This document shows positions 43,986 to 51,943 of a DNA stretch of 64,000 nucleotides, in pieces. The DNA is taken from assembly GCA_965203735.1 (NCBI GenBank), contig OZ241909.1:62001-126000 (forward strand), in the 5' to 3' direction. Below the pieces are notes generated by a model. It was not told where the DNA came from, did no database searches, and worked only from the letters and a program-made list of their open reading frames with translations. Position 1 is the stretch's first letter, and each line of letters opens with the position of its first letter. The DNA comes from Bin55 sp965203735. GTDB lineage: Bacteria; Pseudomonadota; Gammaproteobacteria; Pseudomonadales; Azotimanducaceae. Both the position numbers and the translations under genes were made by a program.

Positions 43986-44939
43986 ATGGTGATAGATTAC
44001 GACCGTACTTCGGATTTGTTCTTGCACGAAGACTTTGGTTCAACAGAAAACAGACGACCCGAAAACCGGGTCAATATTTCACTTTTTTCGATACTCCAAC
44101 ACGACTGGTTTCGATTATGGTTGCTTGGGAAGTTCGAGCTACCCCAAGATTCCATCGTCTACCCGTCCACTGGTCAAAACAGTGTGCGTCCAGATTTCAA
44201 AGTCGCCAACCCTTGTAATTCCGATGACACTCGAGCCTGGATTGAAGTTGAGCTTTCGAGAGATCTGGACCAGCTTAGCGAATACAAAGATAGACTAGGC
44301 GAGCCTGTTAAGTCTCTGTGGGGTAGGAGTTGTGATGGAGGGGACTTGAGCCTTGAGGAAGTTGCAGAGTTTTTGACGACACAGCCCTCATCGACACCAC
44401 AAATCGCGGCAAATGTGGAACAGTTGATCAAACTCATTAACAGTGGACTGGATGGTTATGCAAAGAACACGCGTCGTGCAAACGTGAGCGACTTCATGCG
44501 TGATCACCACCCTTTGGTGAGAGAACTCGAAGGGAGACTCGGGGATAGAATTCGGTTTGATTTGGAGGGCAAGCAACCGCGTCCGGGTGAACTGAAGGCA
44601 GATTCAACGGATACCCGAAACAATCGAGGTTTTTCACTGAGAGTGTTCACTCCAGAGTCTAGCAACAATACTCTGAGCATACTATCGATCTCAGGAGGTA
44701 GAGACTATGTGAGCATTCCTTCACTTCAGAAGCTAGAGCGATACTTGCCTAGAAATGAGGAGCAAACCGCAGCGTTCAAAGAAGTACTGGATCAAGTTGG
44801 CATAGATATCGGACAGTTCAATTTGGACCAACGTCCATCTATTCATCTCTCATCCGTTGTTGCCGAAGAAGCCCTAGACTTGCTGGTGCCTTGCATTGTC
44901 GCACTGGCAAAGTGCTACGGAGACTCGGTAGCAGCTTGA
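43986..44939 (+). CDS. Putative PD-(D/E)xK-type nuclease, unknown family
   Basis: 317 residues. Residues about 30-95 read like a restriction-endonuclease core: a helix (SILQHDWFRLWLLGKF), then RPDFKVANP with Asp70, then AWIEVELSRDL with Glu87-x-Glu89 in the place of ExK, then a helix with YKDRLGEPV. The middle (about 120-185) is helical. The C-terminal third is alpha/beta (FSLRVFTPESSNNTLSILSI) and unfamiliar. It could be a restriction or repair enzyme. Its place next to Fic and before the ubiquitin-like module fits a defence island. The assignment rests on a motif seen by eye, so it is moderate. Confidence 0.5.
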   Translation: MVIDYDRTSDLFLHEDFGSTENRRPENRVNISLFSILQHDWFRLWLLGKFELPQDSIVYPSTGQNSVRPDFKVANPCNSDDTRAWIEVELSRDLDQLSEYKDRLGEPVKSLWGRSCDGGDLSLEEVAEFLTTQPSSTPQIAANVEQLIKLINSGLDGYAKNTRRANVSDFMRDHHPLVRELEGRLGDRIRFDLEGKQPRPGELKADSTDTRNNRGFSLRVFTPESSNNTLSILSISGGRDYVSIPSLQKLERYLPRNEEQTAAFKEVLDQVGIDIGQFNLDQRPSIHLSSVVAEEALDLLVPCIVALAKCYGDSVAA

Positions 44940-45063
44940 GCGTGCTGTCGTCGCGCGCCCGCTACGATGCGATCTCAAGAGGCTGGTAGCTGACTGCGAG
45001 GACACTCAGCAATTCCCGTGGCACACTCGACTATAATCCTCATTGTTGCCAATAAGGCTCAAT

Positions 45064-45435
45064 GTGAGCAAGAAGATTCTCGCGATTGGACTCGATTCCA
45101 ACTACGTCAACGTCGAGAAGACTGTGATGGAACGCATCAAAGAGCAATTTCCAGACAATCGACACCGTAACTATATTTCGTTCTTTAGAGTGTTGGCGTA
45201 CTGACTGGAGGGGATGCGTTCGAGGTCGGGCTTGACCCTTCAAGCACACAATCAAAGGCCATCGCAACACGAGCTGCACTAGAGCTCGACTTCGGATACG
45301 CGGGTCTGTCGGATTCTTAGCTTTGGAAATGGCTTCGAGTCTCGTGGGACTTGACGGAACGGAAAGCTACTTCGACCATACCTTGAACGATACTGTGATT
45401 TGCAAGGTATGGGATCAAATTGAGGACACAACATG
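45064..45435 (+). pseudogene. Broken frames upstream of the ubiquitin-like module
   Basis: Three protein-like pieces lie in different frames. The first is from GTG 45064, SKKILAIGLDSNYVNVEKTV, ending at a TGA near 45205. The second is GVLTGGDAFEVGLDPSSTQS, ending at a TAG near 45320. The third is LALEMASSLVGLDGTESYFD, running to a TGA that overlaps the Ubl start. They read as one gene of about 120 residues with two frameshifts. I cannot name it. Its position directly before the Ubl gene suggests that it once belonged to that operon. Confidence 0.4.
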
Positions 45436-45684
45436 AGCCTAAAAGTACAAATCAACGGAGACTGGAAGGAGATCGTAACAGACGCTGGCGACGAGGTCAC
45501 ATTTGACCAAGTGGTTCTAGCAGCCGAGTTGCCAGTCGGTGGCAATCAGGTCTACCGAATCGAATATACGGATGCGGTGGGACCTGGGGGTCACCCCACA
45601 AACGGCATACTGCGCGAAGGCGGATCGGTAAAAGTCAAAGATGAAACAACCACATTCACTGTCACGCCCTCTTCGCAGACGTAG
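45433..45684 (+). CDS. Ubiquitin-like (multi-ubiquitin-type) protein
   Basis: 83 residues from ATG 45433 with gagga seven bases upstream. It has a beta-grasp pattern: VQINGDWKEI, then a helix-like stretch (TFDQVVLAAEL), YRIEYTDAVGPGG, and a last strand with EGGSVKVKDETTTFTV. This matches the short bacterial Ubl domains found with ThiF/E1-like enzymes. There is one domain only. The C-terminus is TPSSQT and has no Gly-Gly; processing or a different linkage would be needed for conjugation. The next gene overlaps its end by 44 bases. Confidence 0.7.
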   Translation: MSLKVQINGDWKEIVTDAGDEVTFDQVVLAAELPVGGNQVYRIEYTDAVGPGGHPTNGILREGGSVKVKDETTTFTVTPSSQT

Positions 45685-46159
45685 CCGCGACCTACAAAGA
45701 CTCATCAACGAAGGGTACTGCCTCACCTTCCGTGATGCGCCAGATTGGCTTGTCCCCGTCATGGACTGGCTAAAGTCCAATATCAATCCCATGCATTGGC
45801 ACGAACCCTCCGAGTGGATTTCCGTCCTAGGAATACCGTACGTCACGGCCTGCTCCAGCCAAGCCCCGGGAGTCGCTCGCGGAGATCTCGCCATACCCTT
45901 GTGGATCGAAAACGGGGCCTCGGTTAGGCCCAAAGAGCATTGGGCACTTTGGCACGGTAGCATACCATGCTTCGCTGCCGGCCAGCAAAGGTGGGAGATA
46001 CTTGCGCCGGGCGTGGCCCCGCACCAAGGCGTGATGGTCCTGTCGCAGAAGCTACAGGATGGTCTATACATTGACCATCATGACAAGATTGAGACATATC
46101 TTTCCTTCATCGTGCCTCAAGCTCAAAAACTCAATCCCAAAATCTCCGCTAGATGTTAG
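45641..46159 (+). CDS. DUF6791-like protein of the ubiquitin-like module
   Basis: 172 residues from ATG 45641. After SRDLQRLINEGYCLTFRD comes the shared core LGIPYVTACSS, RGDLAIPLWIENG, VRPKEHWALWHGSIPCFAAG, and the end HHDKIETYLSFIVPQAQKLN followed by PKISAR. This order matches the region (DUF6791, as I recall it) normally fused in front of ThiF in bacterial Ubl systems: VPYVxA, RGxLxxPLxLxG, Pxx.HxxxFxGxxPC, YxxxxxTYVxxLxxxAQxLxPxxxAR. Here it is a separate gene. A role as E2-like or E1-accessory part is inference. It overlaps both neighbours, by 44 and 7 bases. Confidence 0.65.
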   Translation: MKQPHSLSRPLRRRSRDLQRLINEGYCLTFRDAPDWLVPVMDWLKSNINPMHWHEPSEWISVLGIPYVTACSSQAPGVARGDLAIPLWIENGASVRPKEHWALWHGSIPCFAAGQQRWEILAPGVAPHQGVMVLSQKLQDGLYIDHHDKIETYLSFIVPQAQKLNPKISARC

Positions 46160-46857
46160 ACATCGTGACCCCAATGGACCAGGACCCCAACGGAAGGGTT
46201 TCGCGTGAGAAGGTTGCAATCATCGGGGTTGGGGGCACAGGATCTCACATTTTGGATTTCATCAGTAGGATGCCTGTTAGAGAGATACATCTGTTTGATG
46301 GGGACACAATCTCCGAAGAGAACACTAGAAGAACGCCGGGATCCGTGGATTTGACAGCCATCGGTGGCGGAACTCTCAACAAAGCCGAGTTCCACGCCAT
46401 GCGCCACGCTAACCTACACCCCAACATTCAAGGATTCGGACAAGACATCGATGACACAAACGTGGATCGTTTAGAACGCTACACCACCGTTTTTCTCTCC
46501 ATAGACAAGGTAAAAATAAAGCGCCGCATTCTGGAAGTCTGCATGAAGAACGAAATAGTCCTAGTCAACGTTGGTATGGGCGTCCTCAAGGTTCTCGACG
46601 ACCAGCTTACAGGATGCGTTGGTGTCACCATGTGTCTACCAGATGCTCATGACCATGTTCGGCAGTGCTTCGGACGCGATGAAGAGGTTCAACTGGAGGA
46701 AAACAATCAGACCATCGAACTGAACGCGCTGAACGCAGCTCTGGCTGTGATCCGGTGGAAGAAGCTTCTGGGAGTGTACTCAGACAGTTCGCGGATGCTA
46801 GACACCCACTATTCGATTTCCCATAACGCTCTGTACAACGAGTTTGAGCAACCTTAA
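46153..46857 (+). CDS. ThiF/E1-like adenylyltransferase of the ubiquitin-like module
   Basis: 234 residues from ATG 46153. The nucleotide-binding motif is VAIIGVGGTGSHILDF (Gly25-Gly30), followed by EIHLFDGDTISEENTRRTPG with the Asp and Arg that bind ATP in E1/ThiF enzymes, then VFLSIDKVKIKRRI, NVGMGV and LNALNAALAVIRWKKLLG. Such enzymes adenylate the C-terminus of a Ubl. The reading frame begins inside the end of the DUF6791-like gene (ATGTTAG overlap) in another frame, although relatives are fused. Its TAA overlaps the opposite-strand stop of the DUF6527 gene. Confidence 0.85.
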   Translation: MLDIVTPMDQDPNGRVSREKVAIIGVGGTGSHILDFISRMPVREIHLFDGDTISEENTRRTPGSVDLTAIGGGTLNKAEFHAMRHANLHPNIQGFGQDIDDTNVDRLERYTTVFLSIDKVKIKRRILEVCMKNEIVLVNVGMGVLKVLDDQLTGCVGVTMCLPDAHDHVRQCFGRDEEVQLEENNQTIELNALNAALAVIRWKKLLGVYSDSSRMLDTHYSISHNALYNEFEQP

Positions 46858-47255
46858 CCCAACAGTGGATCGCACCAGACGATCTCATTCTTGACTATGT
46901 AGTAGTGCGACCTGCACACTTGGTGAGGATTGCCGATCGATGGTCGCAGTGTCACGTGAACACCATCGAACAACAAGACCCACCCGTCTGGATGCACACT
47001 CGTAGTGACTGTCTCGCCGCAGCCGCAAGGGCATAGGTGCCGGAGGGTCCGGCCTGTCGCATGTATATATAACTTGCCGTTCTCTAACTCATCCGGGAAG
47101 GATTCCACCCAGACAGGAGTGATTTCTTCAATTAACGGATAGGAACGCACGACGTTTAGCTGGTTGGCGGCCACCACTTTGACCCCCAACCTGCTGAGTC
47201 TATCTCTTCTGCGTCGACGCATGTCCGACCATCCCACGCCGAGTCGGTTGACCAT
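46854..47255 (-). CDS. DUF6527 zinc-binding protein, convergent with the ThiF gene
   Basis: 133 residues if ATG 47255 is used; the frame stays open to TTG 47303. The N-terminus is basic (RRRRRDRLSRLG). The core HLCPCGCGETVTTSV, then WVLLFDGVHVTLRPSIGN and VCRSHYYIVKNEIVWC, matches DUF6527: a CPCGCG knuckle (Cys75, Cys77, Cys79) and a CRSH (Cys114, His117) that could bind zinc. DUF6527 genes usually travel with Ubl and ThiF genes. Here it is on the opposite strand and its stop codon overlaps that of ThiF at ttaa. Function in the module is unknown. Confidence 0.8.
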   Translation of the reverse strand: MVNRLGVGWSDMRRRRRDRLSRLGVKVVAANQLNVVRSYPLIEEITPVWVESFPDELENGKLYIHATGRTLRHLCPCGCGETVTTSVHPDGWVLLFDGVHVTLRPSIGNPHQVCRSHYYIVKNEIVWCDPLLG

Positions 47256-47512
47256 TGTACTCCACCTGACTTCTAGGTAAATTCCTTGGCGGCAACACGC
47301 CAAATTCGTTCGACCGCCGGAATGGTTGGCTCAAGCTGCTCTCAAGATCGCGCTCGTCCTACAATCCGCGAATCAATACCAACGTCCGCCTACTTTGCGA
47401 CGGCCATTTAACTCGACCATCAACGAGCCAGATACTGCTACCAAGAATCAATTCATGCCTAGTGCTACTCAAGCAGATAGCTCTAGGCGCAGACCACCTC
47501 AGCCGTGTCCAA

Positions 47513-47745
47513 GCGACTGGGGGGAGAACGTCCGATATTACATTCGGACCACTGCATCCAATACACCAGCGACGACTAGCGATGCTGTCTCAAGCGGACG
47601 AATTGAAATTGAGCACCGGCGCATACGAATCTGCACCGACAATGTTTAGACGGAAAGCATGTTCGGACAGCTCAAGCGAGAGCAGGTGAACAGGTGCTGA
47701 TTCAAGACCAGGAAAGAGGCCGTCAAGAAATTACGCCTGAAATAG
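47513..47745 (+). mobile_element. Fossil IS3-family transposase fragment
   Basis: Plus-strand frames give RPILHSDHCIQYTSDD, stop, RCCLKRTN, then in the next frame ICTDNV, stop, TESMFGQLKREQVNRC, stop, FKTRKEAVKKL. This is the C-terminal catalytic part of an IS3-type integrase: HSDxGxQYTSDD, then CxDNAxxESFFxxLKxEQVxxxxYxTRxEA. At least three stops and one frameshift make it dead. No terminal repeats were recognised. It lies between the ubiquitin-like module and the NACHT operon and marks past transposition into the island. Confidence 0.75.
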
Positions 47746-47866
47746 AAAATTCAAAAAACAATAACTGTCCCCCTAAAACGTAGGCCGTCCCTAGCTCGAC
47801 TCTCTACTGGTTTTTTCGATCTCAATCCAATCCCTAGAGTGCAGCTTGTCCACAAAATACGTTGGA

Positions 47867-50800
47867 TTACTGTGTTTCGCTCACATCAATAACACAAACT
47901 GCGATCTTGTCGCTCTGATCGGAGGAAATCGTCTCTCTGAGAGCAATTTCTAAGTGTTTAGATCCGGATGGTCTCCCAGTGCGATTTGGAAGAGAAGTCG
48001 GTTGGGAGTGCTCGGTCTTACCAAACCAGAGAACGAGGTAAATTCCATGACCGTCACAAAGGTTGTCTCGCGCGTAGTTCTTGACCAATTGAGTGTCGAT
48101 CGCAGTAAACAGGTCCCTACTATGGCTAAGCTTGATTTCCATGGGCAGTCGGAAATTGCTTACGCTAAACGTGATGTCGCACCGTTTTCGATCTGCATAC
48201 TGCGATTCAGCCTGAATAGAAATGTTCAAATAGTTCAAGATTGCTCGGAGTTCATCCACCATTATGTTGCAGCAATCTGGTTCTGACTTGGGTTCTAGTA
48301 CTCGATGAGGCGAGCCCGAATTCCAGAACTTGCGCCAGCCTGACGTATCACCATCTCGCAGGGTCTTATGAATTTGGTCAAGAGTTTCCAACGCTATGAC
48401 TTTAAGATCGGTTACGTTTGCCGGCTCTCTGTTATTGAGAGTGGCAGTTACAGATCGAAGATCTCTGATTTGAAACTGACTTTGGTTTCGGACTGTACTC
48501 TGCGTATGTTCCGCATGCCTTAGACGACTGTGCCACTTAGACAGATCATTGTCCAGCATAAGCTCGTTCAAGAATCGTTTGGCATCTTCAGAAGGATCGA
48601 AAGCCAACTTGTCAATTAGTGTCGAAACACAACCGGACGCTTTGGACGACTCGGATGAGTACACGTCCACAGGGTTGTCGAAGAGTACAGGTCCATATCT
48701 CCTTCCGATAACACTTACCAACATCGTGCTTGTGGATGAGTCGATCGCATCAAACCACTTAGTGGTCGAATCCTGTTCACTGAGAAATTGAACCAAGTGT
48801 TCCACTCGTTGGTCGCTGAAAGAGACATAAGTTTGGAAGGACTCTCTTTGCTGTTCTTGGTCAAGTAACAGTTGTGCTCCTAGCCAAACAACCTTCTGCC
48901 CCATATTCATGCCTGATTTCGCTAGTCGAGATTCGACGATGCCTCGTATATTGTCTGTTGCACAGTGAATGGAAGCGGCTCGAAGTAACCAGGTCAATGC
49001 AATTAACAGTTGATTCGCACAGCGTACCGGGAACGCTCCGAGTAAAGGCAGTACTGCCCGCTGCGAAATGCTGGAGTGTTTAGGGGAGAATGCCAGTTCA
49101 TAACAAATTTCGCGGCAAGGGTCTCCTGCTTTCAATCTCACACTGACCGACTTGGCAAGAATTTCTGCAAATGAGTCTGGCTGGGAATCGATCAAGTTAG
49201 TTAGCCAACGTGGCGGACGAGTCGCATTTTGAGGCAACCACACCGAATGATAGATTGCTAGAGCGGCGTGTCTTTGTCGTTCATCCAAGGATAGTTCCTT
49301 TGAGTCGCTCAATGTTGACGCTTCCTGCAGTCCAGCCAATATTGGAAGGGCTAACACATGGGCTAGCTGTTTGCTTCTCAGTTTGAAAATTATTTCTGGG
49401 TCAGGCAGATCGTCACGATAGATCGCCAATTGCAATTCTTCGAGAATCTTGTCAATTTCTCCTTGGGAATCTTCCCCTAACAGGTCTTGCAAGCGTTCTT
49501 TGGGAGAGTTGCCCTCTATTTCGATGACCTCTCCAAAGTACACTTGAGCTAGTCGATTCAACAGTTCCGATGGACAGTGACCGTCGCCCACCCGATTGGC
49601 TTTGATTGCCTCGCGCCAATTGCGTTGTCGTTCTCTAGTACGTTCTGAATGTTCCCTGGCAAGTCTTGCTCTCCGAGACTCGCCGGATTCCAATTCCCGA
49701 ATTTTTTCTGTGAATTCTTTGAATAGAACTGGTTTCTCACGCAAGTACCTTTCAGCATAGTAAGAGCACTCTCGTTTAGAAGCACCCGATTGGTTGTACA
49801 CCAGCACTGCCAATCTGCTTATGTACCAATCGGCCGCGTATCTGTCTGTCGAACGGAAGGACTTTTGAACAAACCAGTCAGTCCCCAACAAAATTTGGTA
49901 TTTGACGTTGAACAGTAGGCCGTCAATTCCAAGCATACGACTCTTGAAGTCCGAAGACTGAATCGAGGTCTCAACATACCTAGGAACAATAACATCCAAT
50001 AGGTCAACACGATTGTTGAGGGATTGCTGAAGGTGATCGGTCTCTCGAGACCCAGGATTTCTTAGACTCTGTGCAACTTCGAGCCATTGAATAAGTTTGT
50101 CTATGTGATCAACGGGAGTGACGTCCACAAACTTCCTCAGAATCCTGAGAAATACCTTCCCAATCAGTGGAGCAGTAAGTGCCAGTCGAGTAGCTGGGGA
50201 CCGATAGTCATCAAATTTGAGCTGAATAGTGTCAAGAGCCTTGCCAAGCACATTAAAGGGCACTTCATCGTGATTTAGGTGAAGCCAAAAGTTCTGATAA
50301 GTTCCAAATAGGTTTGGTCTCTTCGGCAGGTCTAGATAATTTAGTAGCTCTGTAAGTCCAAGACCATGGCTACAGCAATGGTGCAGCAAGGTTCCTCTAA
50401 GTTCATCGTCCTCATCTTCCACTACACCGGCGTGGATTTCCTTGAGCAATGCTTGGAACTTAGCAAGCAATGTTGCATTCTCAGAGTTCTTTGAGAGAAG
50501 CAGATCAAGTGTTGCAACTCTGACTGCAGAATGCCAATGTGAATTGTTCACTACGTTCCACAACGAAGTATTCAGTTCCGGATGGACGGTTCCGTGGTTC
50601 AATGCTGAAATGAGAGTCCTTGCGTAGCGTTGAATGTGTTCACTGGGAGAACTGATCGAAAGAGTTTCTTCAAAGAGAGGCGCGGTGTCCTCTGTTGCAA
50701 GATCTCCTATCCGTGCATCGTTCACCAAGACGCGAAGTGCCTGGGGATCCTTACCCAAAAGAGCTCGAATATTTATCAGTATGCGGCACTTTTCCATAGC

Positions 50801-51943
50801 CGAAAAGCTTTCTACATCCCCGTAAAGGAGCGTGCCAACCGGGTCACGAGAAATGAACTCATCGCGAGCAGATATGCAATTGGCAGCTAGCCATGCGCCC
50901 ATACCACGCATTTCCGTCACAATAGAGCCATCGTTGTATGTCATCAGCGATAGAATCCGACTCGGTGGCAGACCTTTGTTGATCTGGGTCGTTAGGTACA
51001 TGCTCCCGAGAAACTCCGCAACTTGACGGTGTTGTGGAAGATGCGAGTCGCTTTCAGAGGTTTCGAATAACCTGCTAGCCAACACCTGCCTTATGCTTTC
51101 TAATGTTTCTTTCGTTGATACATCGGAAATTTGGATTAGGTCTTTGAGAGCATCAGGGTCACGGGTATAACCGGAACTACCGGTAAGTATGAGGATTGCG
51201 CAAAGACGTCCTGCAAGACTAAAGCATTCGGCGGTCGAACGGTGTGGATTCCCAATCAAATGCTCTTCGTTAAATTCCTTGACGAGAGCCATGCAGGCCA
51301 TTTCGAATGTCTGTCTCCTGGTCTCTGGCCAAGACTCACCTTGGCCCACTGCCTTGACAAGCATCCGAAGGCTTTGGGGATTGTCTAGAAGCTCGTTGAC
51401 CCCTAAAGCTTCAGCTCGGCCAAGGAAGCGTCTAGGATCGTTGACACCATACTCGCGGCGAAGGATCTCAGTCACGTCGTGGTCCGAAAGAGGATTCAAT
51501 CGTAAGATTGCAACCTTTCCATCTGGAGTTACGTCTCGAAGGCTCTTTAGGTCACTTGCCCCGTACCAGTCGGCCTCACGGCAGGACAACCGAATCCGCG
51601 GCTTGCCCAACTTGTTCAATTTCATGCGAATTTGGTCGAACGGTATCCGAACGTCGCTATGACCGGCTCGAACTTCGTCGAGTCCGTCAATGAACAGAGT
51701 CTTTCCTTTCCATTTGGTGCCCTCTTCTTGACTCAGAAATTCCCTTGCAGAGACATACTGACATCTCTTCGAACTCTTCGCTTCTTGTTCAAATTCGGTG
51801 GTCTTGCCTGCTCCTGCAGATCCAAGTAGTACATACGTACTGCAATTTCTAAATTCTTCGAGGGTCTTGTCTTCTTGTTTCTGTACATGCGGAGATCCCG
51901 CCTCGTCGAATTCGGTGACCGTCCTCCTTGCGACGTAGTTCAT
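47867..51943 (-). CDS. NACHT-type STAND NTPase with C-terminal PD-(D/E)xK-like domain
   Basis: 1358 residues. The NTPase lies at about 30-320: Walker A LLGSAGAGKTT (41-49), Walker B TLFIDGLDEVRAG (Asp86, Asp89-Glu90), and a sensor-like RIRLSCREADW. About 330-1180 is a long row of helical segments, as in the sensor arms of STAND proteins. The C-terminal 110 residues look like a nuclease core: RCDITFSVSNFRLPMEIKLS with Asp1256, Glu1269 and Lys1271, then a helix with Gln and YLVLWFG. This is the plan of an antiviral sensor-effector: ligand binding by the repeats, ATP-driven assembly, nucleic acid cutting. ATG 51943 overlaps the stop of the upstream AAA gene by one base. The trigger is unknown. 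Confidence 0.78.
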   Translation of the reverse strand: MNYVARRTVTEFDEAGSPHVQKQEDKTLEEFRNCSTYVLLGSAGAGKTTEFEQEAKSSKRCQYVSAREFLSQEEGTKWKGKTLFIDGLDEVRAGHSDVRIPFDQIRMKLNKLGKPRIRLSCREADWYGASDLKSLRDVTPDGKVAILRLNPLSDHDVTEILRREYGVNDPRRFLGRAEALGVNELLDNPQSLRMLVKAVGQGESWPETRRQTFEMACMALVKEFNEEHLIGNPHRSTAECFSLAGRLCAILILTGSSGYTRDPDALKDLIQISDVSTKETLESIRQVLASRLFETSESDSHLPQHRQVAEFLGSMYLTTQINKGLPPSRILSLMTYNDGSIVTEMRGMGAWLAANCISARDEFISRDPVGTLLYGDVESFSAMEKCRILINIRALLGKDPQALRVLVNDARIGDLATEDTAPLFEETLSISSPSEHIQRYARTLISALNHGTVHPELNTSLWNVVNNSHWHSAVRVATLDLLLSKNSENATLLAKFQALLKEIHAGVVEDEDDELRGTLLHHCCSHGLGLTELLNYLDLPKRPNLFGTYQNFWLHLNHDEVPFNVLGKALDTIQLKFDDYRSPATRLALTAPLIGKVFLRILRKFVDVTPVDHIDKLIQWLEVAQSLRNPGSRETDHLQQSLNNRVDLLDVIVPRYVETSIQSSDFKSRMLGIDGLLFNVKYQILLGTDWFVQKSFRSTDRYAADWYISRLAVLVYNQSGASKRECSYYAERYLREKPVLFKEFTEKIRELESGESRRARLAREHSERTRERQRNWREAIKANRVGDGHCPSELLNRLAQVYFGEVIEIEGNSPKERLQDLLGEDSQGEIDKILEELQLAIYRDDLPDPEIIFKLRSKQLAHVLALPILAGLQEASTLSDSKELSLDERQRHAALAIYHSVWLPQNATRPPRWLTNLIDSQPDSFAEILAKSVSVRLKAGDPCREICYELAFSPKHSSISQRAVLPLLGAFPVRCANQLLIALTWLLRAASIHCATDNIRGIVESRLAKSGMNMGQKVVWLGAQLLLDQEQQRESFQTYVSFSDQRVEHLVQFLSEQDSTTKWFDAIDSSTSTMLVSVIGRRYGPVLFDNPVDVYSSESSKASGCVSTLIDKLAFDPSEDAKRFLNELMLDNDLSKWHSRLRHAEHTQSTVRNQSQFQIRDLRSVTATLNNREPANVTDLKVIALETLDQIHKTLRDGDTSGWRKFWNSGSPHRVLEPKSEPDCCNIMVDELRAILNYLNISIQAESQYADRKRCDITFSVSNFRLPMEIKLSHSRDLFTAIDTQLVKNYARDNLCDGHGIYLVLWFGKTEHSQPTSLPNRTGRPSGSKHLEIALRETISSDQSDKIAVCVIDVSETQ

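Noticed and set aside
47326..47649. 107-codon plus-strand frame
   Set aside because: The same bases read in the other two frames give clear IS3 transposase remnants, so this frame is a by-product.
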